Assembly: GCF_026870155.1 (NCBI RefSeq) | Contig: NZ_CP113975.1 | Span: 4,898,001-4,962,000, forward strand | Length of the DNA stretch: 64,000 bases | Source: Flavobacterium marginilacus | GTDB lineage: Bacteria > Bacteroidota > Bacteroidia > Flavobacteriales > Flavobacteriaceae | Direction of reading: 5' to 3' | In this document: piece by piece, positions 8,994 to 16,899 of the stretch | How positions within the stretch are numbered: position 1 is the stretch's first letter | How the letters are laid out: every line of letters starts with the position of its first letter | Translations under genes and position numbers: made by a program | Notes under the pieces: model-generated | What the model was told of the DNA's origin: nothing | Seen by the model: only the letters and a program-made list of their open reading frames with translations | The model's database searches: none

Positions 8994-9524
8994 ATGGAAA
9001 GAACACATTACAAACAAGAAATAAATATGACCGAAGCATTGATGTCCCGCATCAATGAATTAATCAGTCATTATCCAGAAGATAAACGAAAATCAGCTTT
9101 ACTTCCCGTTTTACATGAAGTTCAGGACGCTCACGATAATTGGCTGAGTATTGAATTACAGGATAAAGTTGCCGAAATTCTACTAATAAAACCAATCGAA
9201 GTGTATGAAGTAGTAACTTTTTACACGATGTTTAACCAAAGACCAATTGGCAAATACATGTTTGAATTTTGCCAGACTTCACCTTGCTGTTTAAACGGAG
9301 TTGAGGATTTAATGGATTACACCTGTGAAAAATTAGGCGTTGGAATTGGAGAAACAACCGCTGACGGTCTTTTTGAAGTAAGAGGAGTAGAATGTCTGGG
9401 TGCTTGTGGTTATGCTCCAATGATGCAATTGGGTGATTTTTACAAAGAACATTTGACAAAAGAAAAAGTAGATCAGTTAATTGCTGACTGCAAAGACGAT
9501 AAAATAATATTACACGATAAATAA
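8994..9524 (+). CDS. nuoE: NADH-quinone oxidoreductase subunit E
   Basis: 24-kDa subunit with a thioredoxin-like fold and a 2Fe-2S cluster (N1a), part of the NADH-oxidising module. The four Cys ligands lie in FCQTSPCC and ECLGACGYAP. The 176 residues are normal. Its usual partner nuoF should follow directly, but here two unrelated genes intervene, the first starting only 3 nt after the nuoE stop. Confidence 0.95.
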   Translation: MERTHYKQEINMTEALMSRINELISHYPEDKRKSALLPVLHEVQDAHDNWLSIELQDKVAEILLIKPIEVYEVVTFYTMFNQRPIGKYMFEFCQTSPCCLNGVEDLMDYTCEKLGVGIGETTADGLFEVRGVECLGACGYAPMMQLGDFYKEHLTKEKVDQLIADCKDDKIILHDK

Positions 9525-9527
9525 AAA

Positions 9528-10598
9528 GTGGAAAACAATCATTTAACTTATTTCAAAATCGAAAATTTCAAGAAGTTTGACTCTCTTGAGGTAAACGATA
9601 TTGGACAATTTAATTTGATTGTTGGCGATAATAATGTTGGAAAGACTTGTTTGTTGGAGGCTTTGTTGTTTGATGAAAAAGGAGAAGTATTAATTTCTAA
9701 TTTTCATATGGGCTTAAGCAAAAGAGGAATGGATTTCAAAGCTGTCAAAATCCCATATGATATAGATGGTAGAATTGTTTTTGACTATGAATTCCCTCAA
9801 GGTCATTATTTCACTTGGGTAGAACAAAATAAGAATCAAGCTATTCGTTTTACATTTCACACACTTTTAGAAAAAAACAAATCAGTTTCAATATCTCCGA
9901 TTAGTATTGGTGGTAATAAACAATTAGACAAATCGTCTGAATTAAAAGTAACATTTACTAACCATGTAGTATTGATTAATGATAAAACTTTTAACATCTA
10001 TAATTACGATGAGAATATCCTAGACTTTCCCATGATAAGTTTTAATGATTCTCCTCTAGAAGAAGAAACAATAAAACTTTATGAAAGTTTGAAGACCAAA
10101 AATGATAAAAAAAATTTAATCGAAGTACTAAAAATAATAGATAGAAGATTAGTTGGGATAGATTTTAGAGAAAATTTTGAAGATTTAAAATCCGTTTTTT
10201 TAATCAGTTATGAAGATAAAGAAGAGTATTTCCCATTAAACACATTGGGAGATGGTTTCAAAAGAATATTTTATATCGTTTTGAAAATGTTATCCTTAAA
10301 AGGAAAAAGAATTTTAATCGATGAAATTGAAATAGGCATTCATTATTCCAAAATGAAAGATTTTTGGGTAAACATAATGAAGGTTTGTAAAGAGTTAGAT
10401 GTACAATTATTTGCAACGACACATAGTCAAGAATGTACAGAAACATATATTGAGGCATCAAACTTGTTGAATTATAATAATGAAATTAGATTAGTAAAGC
10501 TAGAAGAAAGCACCAATAAAGATAAAATTTATGCTTCAACTTTTACATACAACCAAATTAGTGCAGGATTAGATTCTAATGTTGAATTAAGGGGTTAA
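9528..10598 (+). CDS. AAA/ABC-type ATPase (AAA_15/OLD-like), putative defence
   Basis: 356 residues starting at GTG, 3 nt after nuoE. Order of motifs: N-terminal beta-strands (LTYFKIENFKKFDSLEV), Walker A GDNNVGKT (33-40), an ABC-signature-like LGDGFKR (240-246), Walker B RILIDEIEIGIH with D265/E266, and a switch His in ATTHSQE (H299). This is the SMC/Rad50-like ATPase type of the AAA_15/AAA_21 and OLD families; no C-terminal nuclease is fused. The next gene overlaps its stop (TAATG) and encodes a TOPRIM-like protein. The architecture resembles PARIS (ATPase AriA plus TOPRIM AriB), so a phage-defence role is inferred, not shown. It is more AT-rich than the nuo genes, which points to horizontal gain. 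Confidence 0.75.
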   Translation: MENNHLTYFKIENFKKFDSLEVNDIGQFNLIVGDNNVGKTCLLEALLFDEKGEVLISNFHMGLSKRGMDFKAVKIPYDIDGRIVFDYEFPQGHYFTWVEQNKNQAIRFTFHTLLEKNKSVSISPISIGGNKQLDKSSELKVTFTNHVVLINDKTFNIYNYDENILDFPMISFNDSPLEEETIKLYESLKTKNDKKNLIEVLKIIDRRLVGIDFRENFEDLKSVFLISYEDKEEYFPLNTLGDGFKRIFYIVLKMLSLKGKRILIDEIEIGIHYSKMKDFWVNIMKVCKELDVQLFATTHSQECTETYIEASNLLNYNNEIRLVKLEESTNKDKIYASTFTYNQISAGLDSNVELRG

Positions 10599-11227
10599 TG
10601 AAAGAGTACGGTTTAAATAAAATATTTGTTGAAGGTAAAAGCGATAAACTGTTTATTGATTTTTTGCTTAAATCCTTTTTTAAAATTGAAGATTCAAGTA
10701 TCGTAATTGATGTAAAAGGGAAAGACAAATTAATAGATCAGCCGTTATTAGCTGATATTAAAAGAAAAGAAGAAAAAGCAAAAAATATAATTATTTTTGA
10801 CACCGATTCAACAAAAATTAATGGAGGCAGGGAACAAAGAATAAAAGATTTAAATAATGTTGAAATTGAGTTAGGCGTAAAATTTGAAATATACTTATTG
10901 CCATTTAATGATGAGCGAGAAGGAATTTTAGAGGATTTATTAAACATTTGCGTTAAAAATGATTTTAGCTTTTTTGATAAGTGTTGGAAAGTAATGTTAA
11001 ATTGTATAGATGATTCAAAAACTGAAAACTTAAATATTCCAGCACAAAAAGCATTTTTATATTCAAAAATTGATTTGTTTAAAAAATACAGAAGTACGAA
11101 TTGGGATTATAAAGGTTCAACAGTTTATGATTATTCGGATAAAAATATTTGGGAGATAAACCCTGATGAAAATATAGAATTAAAAAAATTATTAGATTTC
11201 ATAGATAAAAATCTATTTAATAATTAA
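10598..11227 (+). CDS. TOPRIM-like protein (DUF3226/DUF4435-like), putative effector
   Basis: 209 residues, its ATG overlapping the ATPase stop by one base, so translation is probably coupled. TOPRIM features: FVEGKSDK with Glu12 as the predicted catalytic acid, IIIFDTDS with D68 and D70 for metal binding, and a later EGILEDLLN motif (108-116) like that of DUF3226 proteins. In known two-gene systems such a protein is a nuclease released or controlled by the ATPase; that role is inferred here. It ends 7 nt before nuoF, leaving no room for a terminator or promoter, so it probably depends on nuo transcription. Exact family membership is uncertain without profile searches. Confidence 0.65.
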   Translation: MKEYGLNKIFVEGKSDKLFIDFLLKSFFKIEDSSIVIDVKGKDKLIDQPLLADIKRKEEKAKNIIIFDTDSTKINGGREQRIKDLNNVEIELGVKFEIYLLPFNDEREGILEDLLNICVKNDFSFFDKCWKVMLNCIDDSKTENLNIPAQKAFLYSKIDLFKKYRSTNWDYKGSTVYDYSDKNIWEINPDENIELKKLLDFIDKNLFNN

Positions 11228-11234
11228 ATAAATT

Positions 11235-12602
11235 ATGTCACAAAAAATATTATTAGACAAAATCAATATTCCAGGCATTAAAACCTACGAAGTATATCGT
11301 GCTAACGGCGGTTATGCTTCTGTAGAAAAAGCCTTAAAAACCTTAACGCCGGATGAAGTAGTTGAAGAAGTAAAAACTTCGGGATTGCGCGGTCGTGGTG
11401 GTGCTGGTTTCCCAGCCGGAATGAAATGGAGTTTTATCGACAAAAAATCGGGAAAACCAAGACATTTGGTTTGCAATGCTGATGAATCTGAACCAGGAAC
11501 ATTCAAGGATCGTTATTTGATGGAATATATTCCTCATTTATTGATCGAGGGAATGATTACTTCCAGTTATGCATTGGGCGCAAACCGTTCCTATATCTAC
11601 ATTCGTGGGGAATATATGTGGGTTTATAAAATATTAGAAAGAGCCATCGCCGAAGCTAAAGCAGCAGGCTGGTTAGGAAAAAATATATTGGGTTCTGGAT
11701 TTGATTTGGAATTACATGTTCAAATCGGTGGCGGAGCCTACATCTGTGGTGAAGAAACTGCTTTGATTGAATCATTAGAAGGAAAAAGAGGAAATCCTCG
11801 TATCAAACCGCCATTCCCAGCTGTTTCTGGGCTTTGGGCTAACCCAACAGTTGTAAATAACGTAGAAACTATTGCAGCAGTGCCTTGGATTGTAAACAAT
11901 TCGGGAGCAGATTATGCAAAAATTGGTATCGGAAGATCTACAGGAACCAAATTAATTTCAGCTTCGGGACATATTAAGAATCCTGGTGTTTATGAAATTG
12001 AATTAGGATTAAGTGTTTACGAATTCATGAATTCCGACGAATATCTTGGCGGAATGAGTTCTGACCGTCCATTAAAAGCTTTTGTACCTGGAGGAAGTTC
12101 TGTTCCGGTATTACCAGCACATTTAATTTACAAAACTGCCGCAGGCGAAGATCGTTTGATGACATACGAATCCTTAAGCGACGGTGGTTTTGCCACTGGA
12201 TCAATGCTGGGTTCCGGAGGATTTATCGTATATAATGATACTTCTTGTATTGTTCGTAATACATGGAATTTCTCCCGTTTTTACCACCACGAAAGCTGTG
12301 GACAGTGCACGCCCTGCAGAGAAGGAACAGGCTGGATGGAAAAAGTATTGCATAGAATTGAAAATGGACACGGCCGCGAAGAAGATATCGAGTTACTATG
12401 GAGTATTCAAAGTAAAATAGAAGGAAATACAATCTGTCCACTTGGAGACGCAGCAGCCTGGCCGGTAGCAGCGGCTATTCGTCACTTTAGAGATGAATTT
12501 GAATACCATGTTCGTTTCCCTGAAAAAATAAAAAACAGAGACCATTTTACTGCTGAACCTTTTGAAAAAGTAAAGCATTTGGTAGCAAAACAAACAGTAT
12601 AA
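11235..12602 (+). CDS. nuoF: NADH-quinone oxidoreductase subunit F
   Basis: 51-kDa subunit that binds NADH and FMN and carries 4Fe-4S cluster N3. Visible are the Gly-rich NADH/FMN segment RGRGGAGFPAG (about 51-61), the FMN-site GEETALIESLEG and the cluster motif SCGQCTPCREG (about 355-365). At 455 residues it has normal length. It restarts the nuo order after the two inserted genes. Confidence 0.97.
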   Translation: MSQKILLDKINIPGIKTYEVYRANGGYASVEKALKTLTPDEVVEEVKTSGLRGRGGAGFPAGMKWSFIDKKSGKPRHLVCNADESEPGTFKDRYLMEYIPHLLIEGMITSSYALGANRSYIYIRGEYMWVYKILERAIAEAKAAGWLGKNILGSGFDLELHVQIGGGAYICGEETALIESLEGKRGNPRIKPPFPAVSGLWANPTVVNNVETIAAVPWIVNNSGADYAKIGIGRSTGTKLISASGHIKNPGVYEIELGLSVYEFMNSDEYLGGMSSDRPLKAFVPGGSSVPVLPAHLIYKTAAGEDRLMTYESLSDGGFATGSMLGSGGFIVYNDTSCIVRNTWNFSRFYHHESCGQCTPCREGTGWMEKVLHRIENGHGREEDIELLWSIQSKIEGNTICPLGDAAAWPVAAAIRHFRDEFEYHVRFPEKIKNRDHFTAEPFEKVKHLVAKQTV

Positions 12603-12605
12603 AAA

Positions 12606-12667
12606 GTTGATGGTTGTTGGTTGATAGTTGATGGAATTCCAGAAACAAACAACCAACAACCATCAAC
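12606..12667. repeat. 18-bp inverted repeat between nuoF and nuoG
   Basis: GTTGATGGTTGTTGGTTG (12606-12623) is perfectly complementary to CAACCAACAACCATCAAC (12650-12667), with a 26-nt loop. It ends 14 nt before the nuoG ATG. No T-tract follows, so it is more likely an mRNA processing or stability element, or a mobile repeat, than a terminator. Confidence 0.75.
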
Positions 12668-12681
12668 TAACAACTAATAAT

Positions 12682-13713
12682 ATGAAAGTAACCATAGACG
12701 GTCAAGAAATTGAAGTAGAAGCAGGAACAACGATTCTGCAGGCTGCGCGCATGATTGGCGGCGATGTTGTTCCGCCAGCAATGTGCTATTATTCTAAACT
12801 AAAAGGGAGCGGCGGTAAATGCCGATGCTGTTTAGTCGATGTAACCAAAGGAAGTGATGCTGACCCAAGGCCAATGCCAAAACTAATGGCATCTTGTGTT
12901 ACAGGCTGTCAGGACGGAATGGAAATCGCCAGTAAAGCATCCCCAAGAGTTCAGGAAGCAAGAAAATCTGTAACGGAATTTTTGTTAATCAACCACCCGC
13001 TTGACTGCCCTATCTGTGACCAGGCGGGAGAATGTGATCTTCAGAATTTAAGCTTCGAACACGGAAAATCAGCATCGCGTTATATTGAGGAAAAAAGAAC
13101 ATTTGAACCAGAAGATATTGGTCCAAATATTCAATTACACATGAACCGCTGTATTTTGTGTCAAAGATGTGTACAAGTTGCCGATCAATTGACAGACAAT
13201 CGTGTTCATGGTGTAATGGATCGTGGTGATCATGCAAATATCTCTACTTGTATTTCAAAAGCCATAACAAATGAGTTTTCTGGAAACATGATTGATGTAT
13301 GTCCCGTTGGTGCTTTGACTGATAAAACGTTTAGATTTAAATCAAGAGTTTGGTTCAACAAACCTTATAATGCACACAGAGAATGTACCACTCCAGGATG
13401 CTGTGGAAAAACTACCGTTTGGATGTTTGGAAATGAAATTCAGCGTGTGACTGGCCGTAAAGATGAATTCCACGAAGTAGAACAATTCATTTGTAACACT
13501 TGCCGTTTTGACAAAAAGGAGGTTTCTGACTGGGTGATTGAAGGACCACGCGAGTTTGAAAAAGATTCAGTTATTAATCAAAATAACTATACACGTCCGT
13601 TGGAGAAAGTAGAAATCGCTACTGAGAAAAATATTCTTTTGGGCAGAGACCAAGACCGTAAAAAGATAAGTATGGCTTCAAATCCATTGGACATTAACAC
13701 TCAAAACTCTTAA
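12682..13713 (+). CDS. nuoG: NADH-quinone oxidoreductase subunit G, short form
   Basis: Iron-sulfur subunit of the NADH module. An N-terminal 2Fe-2S ferredoxin domain (CYYSKLKGSGGKCRCC) is followed by the His/Cys cluster segment (HPLDCPICDQAGECDLQ) and a further 4Fe-4S site (CILCQRC ... CPVG). The segment TPGCCGKTTVW ... CNTCRF resembles the start of the molybdopterin-type domain. At 343 residues it stops where the large molybdopterin-like domain of E. coli NuoG would begin; this short form is common in Flavobacteria. The ATG at 12682 (MKVTIDGQEI) is preferred over an ATG at 12628 that would put the inverted repeat into the protein. Confidence 0.93.
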   Translation: MKVTIDGQEIEVEAGTTILQAARMIGGDVVPPAMCYYSKLKGSGGKCRCCLVDVTKGSDADPRPMPKLMASCVTGCQDGMEIASKASPRVQEARKSVTEFLLINHPLDCPICDQAGECDLQNLSFEHGKSASRYIEEKRTFEPEDIGPNIQLHMNRCILCQRCVQVADQLTDNRVHGVMDRGDHANISTCISKAITNEFSGNMIDVCPVGALTDKTFRFKSRVWFNKPYNAHRECTTPGCCGKTTVWMFGNEIQRVTGRKDEFHEVEQFICNTCRFDKKEVSDWVIEGPREFEKDSVINQNNYTRPLEKVEIATEKNILLGRDQDRKKISMASNPLDINTQNS

Positions 13714-13715
13714 AA

Positions 13716-14768
13716 ATGGATAGTACATTTGTTATAGAAAAAGGTGTATTTATAGTAGTAATTTTTGCTCTTACTATGCTTATGGCTATGTATTCTACAT
13801 GGGCTGAACGTAAAGTAGCTGCCTTTCTGCAGGATAGAGTTGGTCCAAACCGTGCTGGATGGGGAGGATTATTGCAGCCGCTTGCTGATGGAGGTAAATT
13901 ATTTGCAAAAGAAGAATTTTTTCCAAATACTCCTAATAGATTTTTATTTGTAGTAGGGCCAGCAATTGCAATGAGTACCGCCTTGATGACAAGTGCTGTT
14001 ATTCCTTGGGGAGATAAATTACACTTGTTTGGAAGAGATATTTTATTACAGGCTACTGACATTAATATCGCAGTCTTATATGTTTTTGGAGTAGTTTCTC
14101 TTGGTGTTTATGGTATCATGATCGGAGGATGGGCTTCGAATAATAAGTTCTCTTTGATGGGAGCTATCAGAGCGGCATCTCAAATGGTTTCTTATGAAGT
14201 AGCAATGGGATTATCCATAATTGCTTTGACTATGATGACAGGAACTTTAAGCCTGAAAGAAATCTCAATACAGCAATCAGAATGGCACTGGAATGTTTTG
14301 TACCAGCCATTGACTTTTCTGATTTTCCTGATTTGTTCTTTTGCTGAATTAAACAGAACTCCTTTCGACTTAGCAGAATGTGAATCGGAATTAATTGGAG
14401 GATATCATACAGAATATTCTTCAATGAAAATGGGATTCTATTTATTTGCCGAATATGCAAATATGTTTGTTTCCTCTACTATCATGGCAGTCTTATTTTT
14501 TGGCGGATACAATTATCCTGGAATGGGATGGGCTGTAGAGAATTTAGGAGTAAATATTGCCAACGTAATTGGAATGGCTGTTTTGTTTGCAAAGATATGC
14601 GGATTTATTTTCTTCATTATGTGGATCAGATGGACGATTCCAAGATTTAGATATGACCAATTAATGCACTTGGGATGGAGAATTCTTATTCCACTTGCCA
14701 TTGCAAATATTATGATAACCGGAGTTGTTATTTTGAGAAGTGAAATAGCTGTTTATTTAGGATTTTAA
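13716..14768 (+). CDS. nuoH: NADH-quinone oxidoreductase subunit H
   Basis: Membrane subunit next to the quinone chamber, 350 residues with about eight transmembrane helices. Typical segments are ERKVAAFLQDRVGPNRAGW near the N-terminus and AELNRTPFDLAECESELIGG in the middle. It begins 2 nt after nuoG. Its usual neighbour nuoI is displaced by an ORF6N gene and a repeat. Confidence 0.96.
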   Translation: MDSTFVIEKGVFIVVIFALTMLMAMYSTWAERKVAAFLQDRVGPNRAGWGGLLQPLADGGKLFAKEEFFPNTPNRFLFVVGPAIAMSTALMTSAVIPWGDKLHLFGRDILLQATDINIAVLYVFGVVSLGVYGIMIGGWASNNKFSLMGAIRAASQMVSYEVAMGLSIIALTMMTGTLSLKEISIQQSEWHWNVLYQPLTFLIFLICSFAELNRTPFDLAECESELIGGYHTEYSSMKMGFYLFAEYANMFVSSTIMAVLFFGGYNYPGMGWAVENLGVNIANVIGMAVLFAKICGFIFFIMWIRWTIPRFRYDQLMHLGWRILIPLAIANIMITGVVILRSEIAVYLGF

Positions 14769-14879
14769 TTTTTTTAATAACCTAATTTGGTTCCAATTTG
14801 CGAATCGGTTAAAACATAAGATATCGTATTTTATGACACCTAAATAAATTATAACTATTGATTTTTGTAGATTAAACTT

Positions 14880-15398
14880 ATGGATGAAATAGGAATTCCA
14901 AGTGAAATTATAACTAATAAGATTTATTTTATTAGAAATCAAAAAGTAATGCTAGATAGTGATTTAGCAGAACTTTACGCTATTGAAACAAAACAACTAA
15001 AGCGTCAGGTTAGAAGAAATTTAGAGCGATTTCCAGATGATTTTATGTTCGAGCTTTCGGCTGTAGAGTTTGAAATCTTGAGGAGCCAAATTGGCACCTC
15101 AAGTTGGGGAGGAAATAGATTAGCACCAATGGCTTTTACAGAACAAGGTGTTGCAATGCTTTCGAGTGTTTTAAATAGTCCAACAGCAATAAAAGTTAAT
15201 ATTCAAATAATTCGTGTTTTTACAAAAATTAGAAAAGATTTGTCAGACAATTTGAATATAAAATTAGAAATTGAGGATATCAAAAATAAATTATCACATC
15301 AAAGTAAAAACATTGAATTGGTTTTTAATTATTTAGATGAACTAATTGACAAACAAGAAAATAAAATTGAAAGAAATAAAATTGGATATAAAAACTAA
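14880..15398 (+). CDS. ORF6N-domain DNA-binding protein
   Basis: 172 residues. The N-terminal two-thirds is an ORF6N domain (IRNQKVMLDSDLAELYAIET ... PMAFTEQGVAMLSSVLNS), a DNA-binding module known from phage antirepressors and KilA-N-type proteins. A coiled-coil-like Lys/Glu-rich tail follows (about 115-165). It lies inside the nuo operon, 111 nt after nuoH and about 125 nt before nuoI, in the same direction. It has no link to complex I. It is AT-rich compared with nuoH and nuoI and probably came by horizontal transfer. Whether it regulates anything nearby is unknown. Confidence 0.85.
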   Translation: MDEIGIPSEIITNKIYFIRNQKVMLDSDLAELYAIETKQLKRQVRRNLERFPDDFMFELSAVEFEILRSQIGTSSWGGNRLAPMAFTEQGVAMLSSVLNSPTAIKVNIQIIRVFTKIRKDLSDNLNIKLEIEDIKNKLSHQSKNIELVFNYLDELIDKQENKIERNKIGYKN

Positions 15399-15420
15399 AT
15401 TGATTAATTCACAAATGCCC

Positions 15421-15501
15421 TAGCCCTGATAGCAGTGGAAATCCTTTTATGTTTTTCCTTTAAAAACATAAAAGATTGCAACGGATAGCAGGATTAGCTC
15501 C
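15421..15501 (+). repeat. Intergenic repeat with variable central hairpin, copy 2
   Basis: TAGCCCTGATAGCAGTGGAA then ATCC, a 12-bp perfect stem TTTTATGTTTTT (15445-15456, 5-nt loop, complement 15462-15473), then GATTGCAACGGATAGCAGGA and TTAGCTCC. The arms match copy 1 at 960-1085 read in the opposite direction; the stem does not. Confidence 0.7.
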
Positions 15502-15524
15502 AAAATAAAAATAAAAAATAAAAA

Positions 15525-16070
15525 ATGTCAATAGAAACTATATCCTTATCGGGAAGAAAGAAGGTGGTCTCCAACAAAGAGATGACTTTTTTGGAACGCA
15601 TGTATCTGATTGCGATTGTAAAAGGTTTGGCCATTACGATAAAACACTTTTTTAGAAAAAAAGCAACAATTCAATATCCTGAGCAGGTTCGTGTAATGAG
15701 TCCTGTATATCGTGGTCAGCACATGCTGAAACGCGATGAACAAGGGCGTGAGAACTGTACCGCTTGCGGATTATGTGCTTTGTCTTGTCCTGCTGAAGCT
15801 ATCACGATGAAAGCCGGAGAGCGTAAAGCTGATGAAAAACATTTGTACAGAGAAGAAAAATATGCTGAGATATATGAAATCAATATGCTGCGATGTATTT
15901 TTTGCGGACTATGCGAGGAAGCTTGTCCGAAAGACGCGATCTATTTGACTATTTCTAAAGAATTGGTTCCTGCCAGTTATGACAGAGAAGATTTCATTTT
16001 TGGAAAAGACAAACTGGTTATGCCACTTGAAATGGCTTTGAAAAACACTCAACTAAAAAACGCTAACTAA
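15525..16070 (+). CDS. nuoI: NADH-quinone oxidoreductase subunit I
   Basis: Ferredoxin-like subunit passing electrons from the NADH module to NuoB. Two 4Fe-4S motifs are present: CTACGLCALSCP (about residues 79-90) and CIFCGLCEEACP (about 125-136). At 181 residues it has normal length. Its stop overlaps the nuoJ start by one base. Confidence 0.97.
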   Translation: MSIETISLSGRKKVVSNKEMTFLERMYLIAIVKGLAITIKHFFRKKATIQYPEQVRVMSPVYRGQHMLKRDEQGRENCTACGLCALSCPAEAITMKAGERKADEKHLYREEKYAEIYEINMLRCIFCGLCEEACPKDAIYLTISKELVPASYDREDFIFGKDKLVMPLEMALKNTQLKNAN

Positions 16071-16579
16071 TGTCAACAGTACTTATTTTATTTTGCGTAT
16101 TGTCTGCAATCACATTGCTAACAGCATTTTTAACCATTTTTAGCAGAAATCCAATACACAGCGGTATCTATTTAGTGATTTGTTTTTTCTCTATTGCAGG
16201 ACATTATTTACTGCTGAATGCCCAGTTTTTGGCTATTGTACATATCATAGTTTATTCGGGAGCGATAATGATTTTACTGCTCTTTACGATAATGCTTATG
16301 AATCTTAATGAAGCTGATGAAGTTCACAAGCCGAGGTTCACAAGGTTGGGAGCTATTGTTTCCTTTTGTTTGGTGTGTCTGGTTTTGATAAAAATCTTTA
16401 TTAATTCGAAACCAATCGTAGAGTATGATTATACTGGCGAAGATTACCAGTCGATAAAAGTACTTGGAAAAGCATTGCTAAATGAGTATATGGTGCCATT
16501 CGAATTTGCTTCTATCTTATTATTAGTAGCGATGATTGGAACTGTGTTATTGTCTAAAAAAGAAAAATTAGAAAAATAA
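16070..16579 (+). CDS. nuoJ: NADH-quinone oxidoreductase subunit J
   Basis: Membrane subunit with about five helices, 169 residues, including the conserved helix segment [24 protein letters not shown] (about 60-80). It is part of the proton-pumping arm next to NuoK. It overlaps both neighbours by one base (TAATG junctions), a sign of coupled translation. Confidence 0.95.
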   Translation: MSTVLILFCVLSAITLLTAFLTIFSRNPIHSGIYLVICFFSIAGHYLLLNAQFLAIVHIIVYSGAIMILLLFTIMLMNLNEADEVHKPRFTRLGAIVSFCLVCLVLIKIFINSKPIVEYDYTGEDYQSIKVLGKALLNEYMVPFEFASILLLVAMIGTVLLSKKEKLEK

Positions 16580-16899
16580 TGAATAATATTTTAACTCAAA
16601 TTGGTATAGAGAACTATATCTTCCTGTGTGTAACACTTTTTTGTATCGGGATTTTTGGGGTTTTGTATAGACGAAATGCAATCATTGTGTTCATGTCTAT
16701 CGAAATCATGCTGAATGCTGTTAACTTATTGTTTGTGGCTTTCTCTACTTACCACCAAGACACACAAGGACAAGTATTCGTATTTTTCTCCATGGCAGTA
16801 GCAGCTGCAGAAGTTGCGGTAGGACTCGCCATATTGGTTTCAGTATTTAGAAATATTGGATCAATCAGCATCGATAATTTAAAAAACTTAAAAGGATAA
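16579..16899 (+). CDS. nuoK: NADH-quinone oxidoreductase subunit K
   Basis: Small antiporter-like membrane subunit of 106 residues with three helices. The buried Glu residues expected for the family are seen in [10 protein letters not shown] (about 41) and [10 protein letters not shown] (about 77). It overlaps nuoJ by one base, and nuoL follows without a gap. Confidence 0.96.
   Translation: MNNILTQIGIENYIFLCVTLFCIGIFGVLYRRNAIIVFMSIEIMLNAVNLLFVAFSTYHQDTQGQVFVFFSMAVAAAEVAVGLAILVSVFRNIGSISIDNLKNLKG

Noticed and set aside
9528..11227. Gabija or Septu defence system
   Set aside because: The ATPase has no fused TOPRIM domain as in GajA, no UvrD-like helicase follows, and the partner has no HNH motif as in PtuB. 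ATPase plus separate TOPRIM fits PARIS-like architecture better.
12628..12681. 18-residue N-terminal extension of NuoG
   Set aside because: It is encoded by the inverted repeat (Asn/Gln/Thr-rich), and the conserved ferredoxin domain begins at the ATG at 12682.
15421..15501. Integron attC site or transposon end
   Set aside because: No RYYYAAC/GTTRRRY core pair, no integrase and no target duplication is seen.
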